Source: VXYL01 sp965199875
GTDB taxonomy: Bacteria; Pseudomonadota; Gammaproteobacteria; Pseudomonadales; Azotimanducaceae
DNA: 64,000 nt
Assembly (NCBI GenBank): GCA_965199875.1
Contig: OZ241346.1
Span: forward strand, 496,001 to 560,000
Direction of reading: 5' to 3'
Part shown: positions 1 to 8,809 of the stretch, piece after piece
Position numbering within the stretch: position 1 is the stretch's first letter
How the letters are laid out: each line of letters starts with the position of its first letter
The notes under the pieces: generated by a model
The model's database searches: none
Seen by the model: only the letters and a program-made list of their open reading frames with translations
What the model was told of the DNA's origin: nothing
Made by a program: the position numbers and the translations under genes

Positions 1-815
1 GGGCGCAGCAGCAGCTCCGCGTTGTCGATCAACGCCCGCACCGGCACGGCGCGAGTGGTGGGGTTCACGCGGGAGCCCACCGTCGCGACTTCGGCGGAGA
101 AGGAGCGATCGGGGAACGCCGCGCTCTGCGCCGTCAGCCGCAAGCCGGGCTGCACGACGCCCAGGTGAATCTCCGGTATCGAGAAGTCCAGCTTGACGAC
201 GGAGATGTCGTCCAGCGTGGTGATGGGCGTTCCCGGCGTGATGAGCGTGCCGGCGCTCACCTGGCGGAAGCCGAGCAGACCGGCGAACGGGGCGCGCACC
301 AGGCGGTCGTCCAAGCGCGCGAGAATGGCCTGGTGGCGGGCCGTCATGGCGGCCAGCCGCGCCTGCGCCTCGTCGACGTCCGAGACCGGCACGCTGCTTT
401 GGTCCAAGAGGTTCTTCAGCCGCTCGTACTGGGTGCGGGCATCCAGCACGTTGGCTTCGGCCTCGGCAAGCTGCGCCGTTTGCTCCTCGTTGGTGAGCTC
501 CACCAGAACGTCGCCCTTGGCCACGAAGTCGCCGTCGTCGAAGCGCACTTGACGGATGGCGTCCGTGACCTTGGCGGTGATGGTGAGGGATTCGTTGGCG
601 AGCGTGGTGCCCACCGCCTCGACCACGTCGTTGAGCGGGCGCAGCGTGGCTGGTTCCGCCACCACCAAGGTGGCTGGCCGGCCGCCAAAGCCGCCGCGCC
701 CGCCAGCCGGCGCGGAAGCGTCGTCGCAGCCGGCTGCCAGCAACAGCGCGACAGCCGCCCATCGACTGGTCCGCACCGCAAACGGGCCCGGACGCTCATC
801 GCCCGCCGCGATCAT
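1..815 (-). CDS. RND efflux periplasmic adaptor (membrane fusion protein), 3' part cut off by window edge
   Basis: The frame is open from an ATG at 815 to the left edge of the window. It begins with a basic stretch, a hydrophobic segment and a lipobox-like LLLAAGC, so it is probably an inner-membrane lipoprotein. The body has the adaptor layout: a first beta/lipoyl strand (ATLRPLNDVVEAVGTT), the half-motif DGDFVAKGDVLVELTNEE, a coiled-coil hairpin (AEANVLDARTQYERLK...), then APFAGLLGFRQVSAGTLI and the VKLDFSIPE barrel strand. Family knowledge: MexA/AcrA-type proteins link an RND pump to an outer-membrane channel. The pump gene would lie to the left, outside the window. The substrate cannot be told. 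Confidence 0.88.
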   Translation of the reverse strand, partial: MIAAGDERPGPFAVRTSRWAAVALLLAAGCDDASAPAGGRGGFGGRPATLVVAEPATLRPLNDVVEAVGTTLANESLTITAKVTDAIRQVRFDDGDFVAKGDVLVELTNEEQTAQLAEAEANVLDARTQYERLKNLLDQSSVPVSDVDEAQARLAAMTARHQAILARLDDRLVRAPFAGLLGFRQVSAGTLITPGTPITTLDDISVVKLDFSIPEIHLGVVQPGLRLTAQSAAFPDRSFSAEVATVGSRVNPTTRAVPVRALIDNAELLLR

Positions 816-1318
816 CCTTCACGTCCAAACGGCGTACCGACCCCGCGTCCACCGTGCTGCCGCGCTCGACCTGCTTGCGCCTCTGCCTGCGCTCCCAGTC
901 GCTGATCTCCAGGACGTCCGAGCCGGGTTCCACGGCTTGGACGTCGAACTTCCACGGCGGGATGTCGCTGCTGAGAACCGCCGTGGCCAAGGGCCGAGGC
1001 CGATGCTACTCGCACCGCGGTGGCAGGTGTCGAGGCGTCCATTGAGGCCGTCATCGAGGGCGAGGCCACTCGATTGAGCGGCGAGGACGCCCGGGCACCG
1101 TCGGCCGAAGAAAGCCGCGAGGGTCTGTCGGGTGGGTGATGGCCATGCGTCCCATCATAGCGAAATACGTACCACGCTGGGTCCCTCCCCTCGCGCTCTC
1201 CAAGCTGCGCACTAGCCCGCTCAGCGCAACCGCGAACGCAGACCTCTTTGCCTCTTTACCGAAGGCAACGGGCGTGGTTTACTGCGTCGAACTTGGCGGG
1301 CGAAGACGCGGAGGACAC
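816..1318. other. intergenic region without a convincing gene
   Basis: About 500 bases between the divergent adaptor and Pal-like genes. A 64-codon minus-strand frame (796-990, TTG start) overlaps the adaptor start by 20 bases and has a plausible charged composition, but no clear ribosome site and no family I recognise. A purine-rich AAGAAAGCC stretch and a short A+T-richer part near 1150-1170 could hold promoters for the flanking genes, but I see no clean -35/-10 pair. Confidence 0.5.
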
Positions 1319-1855
1319 ATGGCCGAGAAGCGCATGGCAGGTTGGGGCGATGCGGCGAAGCTGCCTGCGGCGGCCTTGGCTGCGCTGCTGGTCACTGGCT
1401 GCGCCTGTGGATTTGGCGAGCAGTGCGTCGGCCCTTGCGAAGAAGACGTACCTCCGCCAGTGGTTGCGGAACCGCCGCCGACCCCGCCGCCCCCGCCGCC
1501 CCCGCCGGAGCCGCCCAAACCGCCGGCGATGCGCGTCGTCTACTTCGACTTCGACGATGCCACCGTCCGCCCCGAAGACATGGCGCTGCTGTCCAGGCAC
1601 GCCGCCTTTCTGCGCGACCACGACGGCTATGCCGTCACCGTCGAGGGACACTGCGACGAGCGCGGCGCGGAGAGCTACAACGACGGCCTTGGCATGAAGC
1701 GGGCGCAAGCGGTGCATGACGTGCTGACGGCCAAGGGCGTTGCCGCCGCGCGCATCGAAGCCGTGAGCTTCGGCGAGAGCCGCCCGGCGAGCGCCGGCCG
1801 CAGCGAGGCGGACTGGGCGAAGAACCGCCGCGCCGTCATCATCTACTACGAGTAG
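1319..1855 (+). CDS. Pal/OmpA-family peptidoglycan-associated lipoprotein
   Basis: An outer-membrane lipoprotein of 178 residues expected to bind peptidoglycan. The signal peptide ends in the lipobox LLVTGC (Cys about residue 28). A low-complexity Pro-rich linker (about 47-69, PPPTPPPPPPPP) follows, then a C-terminal OmpA-like domain from VVYFDFDDATVRPE, with the peptidoglycan-binding pattern GHCDERGAESYN..LGMKRAQAV and NRRAVIIYYE. The ATG at 1319 is preferred because GGAGG sits four bases upstream and the signal peptide begins just after it; the frame runs open back to 1136 without sense. There are no tol genes beside it, so it may not be the canonical Tol-Pal partner. The long proline linker is unusual. 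Confidence 0.85.
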   Translation: MAEKRMAGWGDAAKLPAAALAALLVTGCACGFGEQCVGPCEEDVPPPVVAEPPPTPPPPPPPPEPPKPPAMRVVYFDFDDATVRPEDMALLSRHAAFLRDHDGYAVTVEGHCDERGAESYNDGLGMKRAQAVHDVLTAKGVAAARIEAVSFGESRPASAGRSEADWAKNRRAVIIYYE

Positions 1856-1869
1856 GACGGCACCTGCCT

Positions 1870-1929
1870 GGGGACGTGTCGGGCTTCGCTCGCGCCTGGT
1901 GTCCAAAGTGCGGATTCGGGCACGTCCCC
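1870..1929. repeat. inverted repeat GGGGACGTG ... CACGTCCCC
   Basis: A perfect 9-bp inverted repeat (1870-1878 and 1921-1929) with a 42-base loop lies in the short gap between the Pal-like gene and xseA. It has no T-run, so it is a poor terminator. Size and place resemble REP-type extragenic palindromes; only this copy was noticed in the window. Confidence 0.5.
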
Positions 1930-1942
1930 GATAGAGGCGAGG

Positions 1943-3337
1943 GTGGTGCGGCACCCCGTTGAACGACCGCGCGCCGCTGCCGCCGTGCGCGTCCGTGCTC
2001 GCAGCGCCGCCGAGGATCGGGTCAAGACGGTCAGCGAAGTCACCGCCGAGGCGCGGTTCTGCGTCGAGGAGCGTTTCGGCCGGGTCTGGATCGAAGGCGA
2101 AGTGTCCAACTTTCGGCGCTTTGCGTCCGGACACTGGTACTTCAGCCTGAAGGACTCCCGCGCGCAGCTTCGCTGCGTCATGTTCTCCAGCCGCAACCGC
2201 TTCGCGCGCTTCCGCATGGCGGATGGTCTTTCCGTGGTGGTGCGCGGCCATCTGTCGGTGTACGAAGCAAGGGGCGACTTCCAAGCCGTCGTCGATCATG
2301 TGGAACCGGCCGGCGAAGGGGCGCTGCGCATTGCCTACGAACAGCTGCGCGCGCGACTGGCTGCCGAGGGACTGTTCGACGAGCGGCACAAGAAGCCGCT
2401 GCCGCCGTTTCCGCGCCACGTCGCGGTGGTCAGTTCCCGAGACGGCGCCGCGCTGCGCGACGTGCTGGCGGTGCTGCGGCGGCGCTTTCCCTGCGTTCGC
2501 GTCACCTGCTTCTTCGTCGCTGTGCAAGGCTTCGAGGCGGAGGCGCAGATTCTCACCGCGATGGACCGGGCCGAACGCATGCGCCATGCTCCGGACGTCG
2601 TCATCCTCGCGCGCGGCGGCGGCTCTTTGGAGGATCTCGCCGCGTTCAATCTGGAGTCCGTCGCCCGCCGCATCCACGCCGCAGGCCTCCCGGTAGTCTC
2701 GGCAATCGGCCACGAGACCGACACCACCATTGCCGACTGCGTCGCCGATCGCCGAGCGCCGACGCCTTCCGCGGCGGCCGAACTGGCGACGCCGGACGGC
2801 GCGGAACTGCGCCTGCGCCTGCAACGGCTGGCAATCGCCCTCGCCGCTCGGCTGCAATCCCGCTTGCGCCACGAAGAACGGCTGTTCGACGCCATGCGCC
2901 GCCGCCTGGTCCACCCGGGCCGCGCCCTTGAACAACGCTTGCAGCGCAGCGACGAACTGGCCGAACGCGCCGTCGCGGCGATGCGCTCTTCGCTGCGCCA
3001 AGCACAGATCGCGCTCGGCCACCAGACCGAGCTGCTGGCGCGGGCCAGCCCGCAACGCGCCATCGATGCGGGACAGCAGCGTCTCGCCGACCAGGCGGCA
3101 CGGCTGGCGACGGCCGCCGCCAACGCCGTGCGGCGGCGGCGCGAGCGGCTGGAGGCGACTGGGCGGGCGTTGCGCGCCGTCAGCCCGATGGCGACTTTGG
3201 ACCGCGGCTACGCGATCGTCGCCAGGCCCGACGGCAGCCGCTGGGGACGACCTGTCGCAAGCGCCGCGGCAGCCAACGCGGGCGACACCATCGACATACA
3301 CTGGTCGGATGGCAAGGTGCAGGCGACGGTAACGTGA
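1943..3337 (+). CDS. xseA: exodeoxyribonuclease VII large subunit
   Basis: XseA, the large subunit of exonuclease VII, degrades single-stranded DNA together with several small XseB subunits. The 464 residues fit the family. The N-terminal OB fold (WIEGEVSNFRR..SGHWYFSLKD) is followed by the catalytic core with ARGGGSLEDLAAFN and GHETDTTIADCVADRRAPTP, then a long Arg/Gln-rich coiled coil (about 270-400) and the C-terminal LDRGYAIV segment. The start is a GTG, one of two in a row, behind a GAGG. Its stop overlaps the next gene start as GTGA. xseB is not in the window. Confidence 0.95.
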   Translation: MVRHPVERPRAAAAVRVRARSAAEDRVKTVSEVTAEARFCVEERFGRVWIEGEVSNFRRFASGHWYFSLKDSRAQLRCVMFSSRNRFARFRMADGLSVVVRGHLSVYEARGDFQAVVDHVEPAGEGALRIAYEQLRARLAAEGLFDERHKKPLPPFPRHVAVVSSRDGAALRDVLAVLRRRFPCVRVTCFFVAVQGFEAEAQILTAMDRAERMRHAPDVVILARGGGSLEDLAAFNLESVARRIHAAGLPVVSAIGHETDTTIADCVADRRAPTPSAAAELATPDGAELRLRLQRLAIALAARLQSRLRHEERLFDAMRRRLVHPGRALEQRLQRSDELAERAVAAMRSSLRQAQIALGHQTELLARASPQRAIDAGQQRLADQAARLATAAANAVRRRRERLEATGRALRAVSPMATLDRGYAIVARPDGSRWGRPVASAAAANAGDTIDIHWSDGKVQATVT

Positions 3338-4155
3338 TCGGTACGTTCCTGGTGCTCGCCGCGGCGGTCAACGTCGAGGTCGGCGGCGTTGCCGCGCTGG
3401 AGCTGCCGGCCGATGCGCTCCGCGCCGAGTACCGCGGCGAGGCGACGCTGGTCGTCGCCGGCCACGCCGTCGTCGGCATCGCCGCTGATGCGCAGCCCGG
3501 CCCGCGAACCCTCAAGGTGGTTTCCGCCTCCGGCGAGCACGCCATCGAGTTCGTCGTGCAAGGGAAGGAGTTCCCGGAAGAACGCCTGACCATCGACAAT
3601 CCCCGCCACGTGAACCCTTCCGCGCAGGACATGCAGCGCATTCGACGCGAAAGCGCGATCCAGCGCGCCGCCTACGACCGGCGGACGCCCGGGCGGGACG
3701 ATCTGCTGCCCTGGACGATGCCCGCGGAGGGCCGAATCTCCAGCCCCTTCGGCTATCGCCGGATACTGAACGGCGAACCCCGCTCCAGACACTCCGGTCT
3801 GGACATCGCCGCCAGCACCGGCACGCCGGTTCGGGCGCCCGCTCCCGGCACGGTCGCCACGGTCGGCGACTACTTCTTCAACGGCAAGACGGTACTGCTC
3901 GACCACGGCAGCGGACTGGTGACGATGTTCTGCCATCTGCATCGCATTGATGTCGAAGCGGATGCCGAAGTGGCGCGCGGGCAAGTCATCGCGGCGGTAG
4001 GCGCGACCGGGCGCGCCACCGGGCCGCATCTGCACTGGAGCGTCAGTCTGCAAGGGGTGCGGGTAGACCCGCTTCGGGCGCTGGCGGTGCTCAACGGCCT
4101 TGTCGCCGACGATGGCGGATCATCCGTTGGCGATGCTTCCGCTGACGCTCGCTGA
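3334..4155 (+). CDS. M23 family metallopeptidase (LytM domain)
   Basis: A probable periplasmic zinc peptidoglycan endopeptidase or a LytM-type amidase activator, 273 residues. A hydrophobic N-terminus suggests export. The LytM/M23 domain (about 130-260) shows the zinc motif HSGLDIAA (HxxxD) and the second His pair in PHLHWSV (HxH). A separate N-terminal beta domain precedes it (about 20-95). Key metal ligands are kept, so it is probably an active enzyme. It starts on the GTG overlapping the xseA stop, so it is likely translated by coupling. Its 3' end overlaps the end of der on the other strand by 65 bases. Confidence 0.88.
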   Translation: MIGTFLVLAAAVNVEVGGVAALELPADALRAEYRGEATLVVAGHAVVGIAADAQPGPRTLKVVSASGEHAIEFVVQGKEFPEERLTIDNPRHVNPSAQDMQRIRRESAIQRAAYDRRTPGRDDLLPWTMPAEGRISSPFGYRRILNGEPRSRHSGLDIAASTGTPVRAPAPGTVATVGDYFFNGKTVLLDHGSGLVTMFCHLHRIDVEADAEVARGQVIAAVGATGRATGPHLHWSVSLQGVRVDPLRALAVLNGLVADDGGSSVGDASADAR

Positions 4156-5500
4156 GGGTGTTTCTCGCCGCAAATGGATTGACCGTCGTTCGAGTCTCGA
4201 CGACCACCGGCACGCCGCACAGGTCGAGCCCGTCGCGAAACCGATTCGACAGGTAGCGGAGGTAGGACGCCGGCAGCTGCTCGGTCTGATTGCCGTGCAG
4301 GACGATGCGCGGCGGATGCTCGCCGGCCTTGTGAGCGTAGCGCAGCTTGATGGGCCGGGAGCGCACGCTCGGCGGCGGATGGTCGCGCAGCGCCGCGGCG
4401 AGCACGCGGTTCAGCTGTGCCGTCGTGGCCGCGAAGCTGCCTGATCGGTGGATGCGTTCCACGGTCGCCGGCAACGACGAGACGCCCTTGCCGCCGAGGG
4501 CGGAGACGAAACGCACCGGCACCCAAGGCGCGAACGCCAGCCGCCGCTGCACCGAAATCCGCGCAGCGCGGCGTTCCGCGGCCGACAGCGCGTCCCACTT
4601 GTTGACCGCCAGCAGGACGCCGGCGCCGGCTTCCAGCGCGTAGCTCAGCACGTGCAGGTCCTGCTCGACGATCCCTTCTCCGCCATCCACGGCGAGGATG
4701 GCCACTTGGGCGCGATCCAGCGCCGTGAGGGTCTTGACGATGGAGAACTTCTCCACCATCTCGCCCACTCTGCCCTTGCGCCGCACGCCGGCGGTGTCGG
4801 TGATCAGACAGTCGCCCCAAGGGATGTCGATGGCGTCCCTGGTGGTGCCCGGCTGGTCGGCGACGATCTGCCGCTGTTCGCCCAGCAGGCGATTCACCAG
4901 CGTCGACTTGCCGACGTTGGGCCGCCCCACGACCGCAACGTGAACACGCGGTTCCGGCAAGTCTTCCGCCGCCGCGGCGCCGGGCGGCAGGCGCGCCGCC
5001 ACCGCCTTGGCAAGCGCCGCCACGCCACGCCCGTGGACGGCGGACACGGGCACGGTCTCCAAGCCCAGGGCGGCGAACTCTTCGCCGGCGTTCGGAGCGG
5101 CGTCGATCTTGTTCACCGCCAGCAGCAACGCGATGCCGCGCTTGCGCAGCTGCCGGGCGATGTCCGCATCGAGCGCGGTCGGACCGTCGCCGGCGTCGGC
5201 CACCAGCACGGCGACGTCCGCTTCTTCAAGGGCGCACTCCACCTGCGCGGCGATGGCGGCGAAGATGTCGTCGGCGTCGTTGCGCTCCCGCCTCGCCTCG
5301 GTCAGGCCGCCGGTATCGATCAGCGTGACGTCCCGCTCGGCCAGGCACGCGCCGCCGTAGCGGCGATCCCGCGTCAAGCCGAAGTAGTCCGCGACGAGGG
5401 CGTCCCGGGTTCCGGTCAAGCGGTTGAAGAGCGTGGACTTGCCGACGTTGGGCCGGCCCACCAGCGCCACCAACGGCCGCTCCGACTGCCGCGTAGACAC
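4091..5500 (-). CDS. der: ribosome biogenesis GTPase Der (EngA)
   Basis: Tandem-GTPase factor needed for 50S subunit assembly. Both G domains are present, each with the P-loop GRPNVGKST (about residues 15-24 and 190-199), DTGG/DTAG switch motifs and NKID/NKWD base-recognition motifs. A KH-like C-terminal domain and a basic tail rich in R, Q and H close the protein. At 469 residues it is normal length. It is the last gene of the minus-strand run that begins at iscR and lies 70 bases after bamB, the usual gammaproteobacterial neighbour. Its last 65 bases overlap the convergent M23 gene. Confidence 0.96.
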   Translation of the reverse strand: MSTRQSERPLVALVGRPNVGKSTLFNRLTGTRDALVADYFGLTRDRRYGGACLAERDVTLIDTGGLTEARRERNDADDIFAAIAAQVECALEEADVAVLVADAGDGPTALDADIARQLRKRGIALLLAVNKIDAAPNAGEEFAALGLETVPVSAVHGRGVAALAKAVAARLPPGAAAAEDLPEPRVHVAVVGRPNVGKSTLVNRLLGEQRQIVADQPGTTRDAIDIPWGDCLITDTAGVRRKGRVGEMVEKFSIVKTLTALDRAQVAILAVDGGEGIVEQDLHVLSYALEAGAGVLLAVNKWDALSAAERRAARISVQRRLAFAPWVPVRFVSALGGKGVSSLPATVERIHRSGSFAATTAQLNRVLAAALRDHPPPSVRSRPIKLRYAHKAGEHPPRIVLHGNQTEQLPASYLRYLSNRFRDGLDLCGVPVVVETRTTVNPFAARNTLSERQRKHRQRMIRHRRRQGR

Positions 5501-5570
5501 GTCTGGGCACTCGTCGAGGTCAGGGGCGTCGGCTGCTTGCGCGGCGGGCCGGGGCGGGCCGCCGGTCGCG

Positions 5571-6833
5571 TCAGCTCCGGCGTTCGATGCGCAAGGCTTG
5601 CAAGCGACCGTCGTTGGTGAGCGCGTAGACCACGTCGTCCACTTCCAAGAGCTTGGATCGCATGCCGTCGCCGAGCTTCCGGCGGGCGACGAAGCGGCCG
5701 TCGCTTTGCGCCAGAACGTGCAGATAGCCTTCGGAGTCGCCGACGATCAGGTAGTTGCCGAAGGCCAGCGGACTGGTCAGGCGTCGATGGCGCAAGCCCT
5801 CCTGCCGCCACACCACGGCAGCGGACGTCTGGCCGACGGCGGTGATGACGTCGTCGTCGGACACCAGGTAGATTTGGCCGTAGCCTTCCGCCAGGTCCAG
5901 AAAGCTGGACGCTTCGATCTCCCAGACCACGCCGCCATCGGCGGGACGCAGCGCCTTCAAGCGGCCCTGGAAGCTCGCCGCGAAGAGCAGGCCGCCTGCC
6001 AGGAGCGGCGTGCCGTCGACGTCCACCATGCGGTCGAGTTCCGTGCGCCCCTGGGGCAGCATGATGCGCTGCTTCCACAGCGGAGCGCCGTTGCGCGCGT
6101 CCACGGCGCTGACGTTGCCATCGCCGAAACCGACGAAGACGAAGCCGCTGTCGAACAGCGGCGCGGCGGTTCCGCGCAAGGTCAACAGCGGCACCTGGCT
6201 GTCGAAGGACCAGCGCTGCGCGCCGTCGCGCCCCTCCAGCGCCACGACGCGGCCATCGGCGGTCTGCGCGACCACCGCGCCATCGCCGGCGGCAGGCCGC
6301 GACAGCACTTCGCTGGACACTTGCGAGCGCCACAGCTCGCTGCCGTCGCCGGCGTCCAAGGCAACGACTTCGCCGCGCACGGTGCCGATCAGCACGCGGC
6401 CGTCGCCGACGCCGACGCCGCCGCTGACGAAGGACGGGTCGCGACGATCCCAGAACTGGTAGAACGATCGATCGTCCGGTTCGCCGATGCGCGCCGACCA
6501 GACCCGCTTGCCGCTGAATCGATCCACGGCGACGACTTCGCCGTAGGCGTCGGCGGCGTAGACGCGGTCGGCCACCGCGGCCGGCTGCAGACGCACGTAC
6601 TTGCGCCCCAGACCGCGCCCCACCTTGACGCCCCACAGCCGGTCGATGGCGGCCTCGGCGTCGAAGTCGACCAGCGCCGCCGGCTCGTCGCTGTCGTCGT
6701 CCTTTTCGGGCTTGTCCACCCAGGGCAGGAACGAGAAGAACGCGCAGCCGCCAAGGGCCAGCGCGACGGCGGCGAGGGCGGCCAGTCGCCAGCAGGGCCG
6801 GCAGAGGCCGCTCGATGCGCTATTCGGGTTCAT
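5571..6833 (-). CDS. bamB: outer membrane assembly lipoprotein BamB
   Basis: Lipoprotein of the BAM complex, an eight-bladed beta-propeller that helps BamA fold outer-membrane proteins. The 420 residues begin with a signal peptide ending in LALGGC. Propeller (PQQ-like) repeats follow, seen as VYAADAYGEVVAVD, RVLIGTVRGEVVALD and FVFVGFGDGNVSAVD. The ATG at 6833 is chosen for the signal peptide; the frame is open further upstream but there reads against yfgM. It overlaps the end of the YfgM-like gene by 14 bases, and that pairing is standard next to der. Confidence 0.93.
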   Translation of the reverse strand: MNPNSASSGLCRPCWRLAALAAVALALGGCAFFSFLPWVDKPEKDDDSDEPAALVDFDAEAAIDRLWGVKVGRGLGRKYVRLQPAAVADRVYAADAYGEVVAVDRFSGKRVWSARIGEPDDRSFYQFWDRRDPSFVSGGVGVGDGRVLIGTVRGEVVALDAGDGSELWRSQVSSEVLSRPAAGDGAVVAQTADGRVVALEGRDGAQRWSFDSQVPLLTLRGTAAPLFDSGFVFVGFGDGNVSAVDARNGAPLWKQRIMLPQGRTELDRMVDVDGTPLLAGGLLFAASFQGRLKALRPADGGVVWEIEASSFLDLAEGYGQIYLVSDDDVITAVGQTSAAVVWRQEGLRHRRLTSPLAFGNYLIVGDSEGYLHVLAQSDGRFVARRKLGDGMRSKLLEVDDVVYALTNDGRLQALRIERRS

Positions 6834-7473
6834 CCACACCACCGACCAGGCTGGCGAGCTTGAGTTCCAGCAACTCGATGCCCGGCGCCACGTGCGCCGG
6901 ATCGCCCCGCGCCGCATCCACGGCAGCCTGATAGGCAAGGCGCGCGGCGTCGAAGTCGCCCCGGGCCAAGGCGATGTCGCCGGACAGTTCCGCCACCTGG
7001 GCTTGCAGGCCGCCGCTTTGCACCGTCGCCAGGGCGGCTTCGCTGGCATCGGGGTGATCCAACTGGAACAGCACCTTGGCGGCGCGGTAGCGGGCCGTGT
7101 CCCGAAGCAGCGGATCGTCGGCGAGCTCGATGGCGCGTTCCAAGAGCGCCAGCGCTTCCTCCCAGTCCTCCTCCGCGGCTTGGTCGGCAGCCCGATAGAG
7201 CAGTGAAAAGACGTGGTAGGTGGTGCCGGCGAACTCGCCGTCGAGAATGGCCAAGTGATCGATCTGCGGCTGGTCCTCGGTGCGCGCCTGCAGATAGGCG
7301 GCGAAGGCCTCGGAGGCGGCATCGGCGCGATCCTCGGCGAAATCTTGATAGAAGCGCCAGCCGACCACCGCCGCCACGGCGATGGCGAGCCCGACCACCA
7401 GCGACGTGCCGTTCTTGTCCCACCATTGCTTGAGACGCTCGGCCTGTTCTTCGTCGCTTAGGTAGTCGGCCAT
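6820..7473 (-). CDS. yfgM: YfgM-like periplasmic TPR protein
   Basis: Inner-membrane anchored protein with a periplasmic TPR domain, known in E. coli as a SecYEG- and chaperone-associated factor. The 217 residues begin MADYLSDEEQAERLKQWWDKNG, followed by one TM helix (about 23-42, TSLVVGLAIAVAAVVGWRFY) and helical repeats, ending acidic. These are the usual family features. It overlaps both hisS upstream (16 bases) and bamB downstream (14 bases), so the three are one transcription unit. Confidence 0.9.
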   Translation of the reverse strand: MADYLSDEEQAERLKQWWDKNGTSLVVGLAIAVAAVVGWRFYQDFAEDRADAASEAFAAYLQARTEDQPQIDHLAILDGEFAGTTYHVFSLLYRAADQAAEEDWEEALALLERAIELADDPLLRDTARYRAAKVLFQLDHPDASEAALATVQSGGLQAQVAELSGDIALARGDFDAARLAYQAAVDAARGDPAHVAPGIELLELKLASLVGGVDEPE

Positions 7474-8807
7474 GATGGCAGCTCCTTGCCCTGGCCGGCG
7501 GCGGTCAAGGCAGCAGGGAGCGCGTCCACGGCGACCTTTGCCTGCCTTCGCTGCCTGCCCTGCCCTTTCTGCGGCGCCGGCCGGGTGCGTTCACCGGGCG
7601 GCGCGTCGTCGCGCAGCCACTTCAGCGAGACGCGATTTTCCGCCAACTCGTCGTCGCCGACAATCACCGCCCAGCGAGCGCCGCTGCGGTCGGCTTCGCC
7701 CAGCTGGCTGCTCAGGCTGCCCTGGCCGGCGTGCTGCAGCACCTTCAACGAGGTCTCGTCGCGCAGACGCTCGGCCACCTCGAGGGCCCAGGCGCCGTGC
7801 TCCGGCGACGCCACGGCCAGATAGACGTCCGCCGCGGCACGGTCGCTGGAGACGCAGGCTTCGTGCAGCAGCACCAGGCGGTCCACGCCGATACCGAAAC
7901 CGGCCGCCGGCACGGAGCGACCGCCAAGCCGCTCGACCAGGCCGTCGTAGCGTCCGCCGGCGCAGACGGTGCCCTGGGCGCCTAGGGCTTGCGTCACCCA
8001 CTCGAACACGGCGTGCGTGTAGTAGTCCTGGCCGCGCACCAGATACGGATTCACGCGGTAGGCCAGCCCCGCCGCGTCCAAGCGGCGGCGCAGTTCGTCG
8101 AAGTGCTGCCGGGCGTCCTCTTCCAGGCTGTCGATGAGCTTCGGCGCGTTCGCCAGCACGGCGCGGGTGGCTGGCGCCTTGCTGTCGAGAATGCGCAGCG
8201 GATTGTTCGTCAAGCGGCGCTGGCTGTCGGCGTCGAGTTCGTCGCGATGCGGCGTCAGGTAGTCCACCAGCGCCTGCCGATAGCGCGTTCGGGAAGCGCC
8301 GGAGCCCAGCGTGTTCAGTTCCAGCGCAAGCTGCCCGGCAATGCCCAGTTCGCGGAACATGCGCGCCAGCATGACGAGGATCTCGGCGTCCACGTCGGGC
8401 CCGGGAAAGCCGAATGCCTCGGCGCCGATCTGCATGTGTTCGCGGCTGCGGCCCCGCTGCGGGCGTTCGTAGCGGAACATCGCGCCCTGGTACCACAGCC
8501 GCTGCTTGCGATGGTGCAGCAGGCCGTTTTCGATGCAGGCGCGCACGCAGCCGGCGGTGCCCTCGGGGCGCAGCGACAGCAGCTTGCCCTTGCGGTCCGG
8601 GAAGGTGTACATCTCCTTTTCCACCAGATCGGTGGCTTCGCCGACGCCGCGGCTGAACAGCTCCGTCGCTTCCAGGAGCGGCAGGCGGATCTGCCGATAG
8701 CCGTACCGTTCGAGCACGTCGACGATGGTCGCCTCGACGTGCCGCCAGCGGGCGCTGGCATCGGGCAGAACGTCGCGCATGCCGCGCACGAGCTGGTAGC
8801 GGGCCAT
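7458..8807 (-). CDS. hisS: histidyl-tRNA synthetase
   Basis: Class II aminoacyl-tRNA synthetase that charges tRNA-His; 449 residues. The start MARYQLVRGMRDVLPDAS is the family N-terminus and fixes the ATG at 8807. Motif 2 (LWYQGAMFRYERPQRGR), the His-specific stretch GGRYDGLVERLGGRSVPAAGFGIGVDRL and the C-terminal anticodon-binding domain are visible. The C-terminal tail after the anticodon domain is longer and more basic than usual. It follows rodZ within 2 bases; the ispG gene that often sits here is missing. Confidence 0.96.
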   Translation of the reverse strand: MARYQLVRGMRDVLPDASARWRHVEATIVDVLERYGYRQIRLPLLEATELFSRGVGEATDLVEKEMYTFPDRKGKLLSLRPEGTAGCVRACIENGLLHHRKQRLWYQGAMFRYERPQRGRSREHMQIGAEAFGFPGPDVDAEILVMLARMFRELGIAGQLALELNTLGSGASRTRYRQALVDYLTPHRDELDADSQRRLTNNPLRILDSKAPATRAVLANAPKLIDSLEEDARQHFDELRRRLDAAGLAYRVNPYLVRGQDYYTHAVFEWVTQALGAQGTVCAGGRYDGLVERLGGRSVPAAGFGIGVDRLVLLHEACVSSDRAAADVYLAVASPEHGAWALEVAERLRDETSLKVLQHAGQGSLSSQLGEADRSGARWAVIVGDDELAENRVSLKWLRDDAPPGERTRPAPQKGQGRQRRQAKVAVDALPAALTAAGQGKELPSWPTT

Positions 8808-8809
8808 GG

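Noticed and set aside
796..990. A 64-codon minus-strand small gene upstream of the efflux adaptor
   Set aside because: TTG start without a good ribosome site, overlap with the adaptor start and no family resemblance.
1256..3301. A 681-codon open frame on the minus strand over the Pal-like gene and xseA
   Set aside because: It reads against two well-supported genes, is rich in Arg/Gly/Gln and has no motif; high G+C keeps such frames open.
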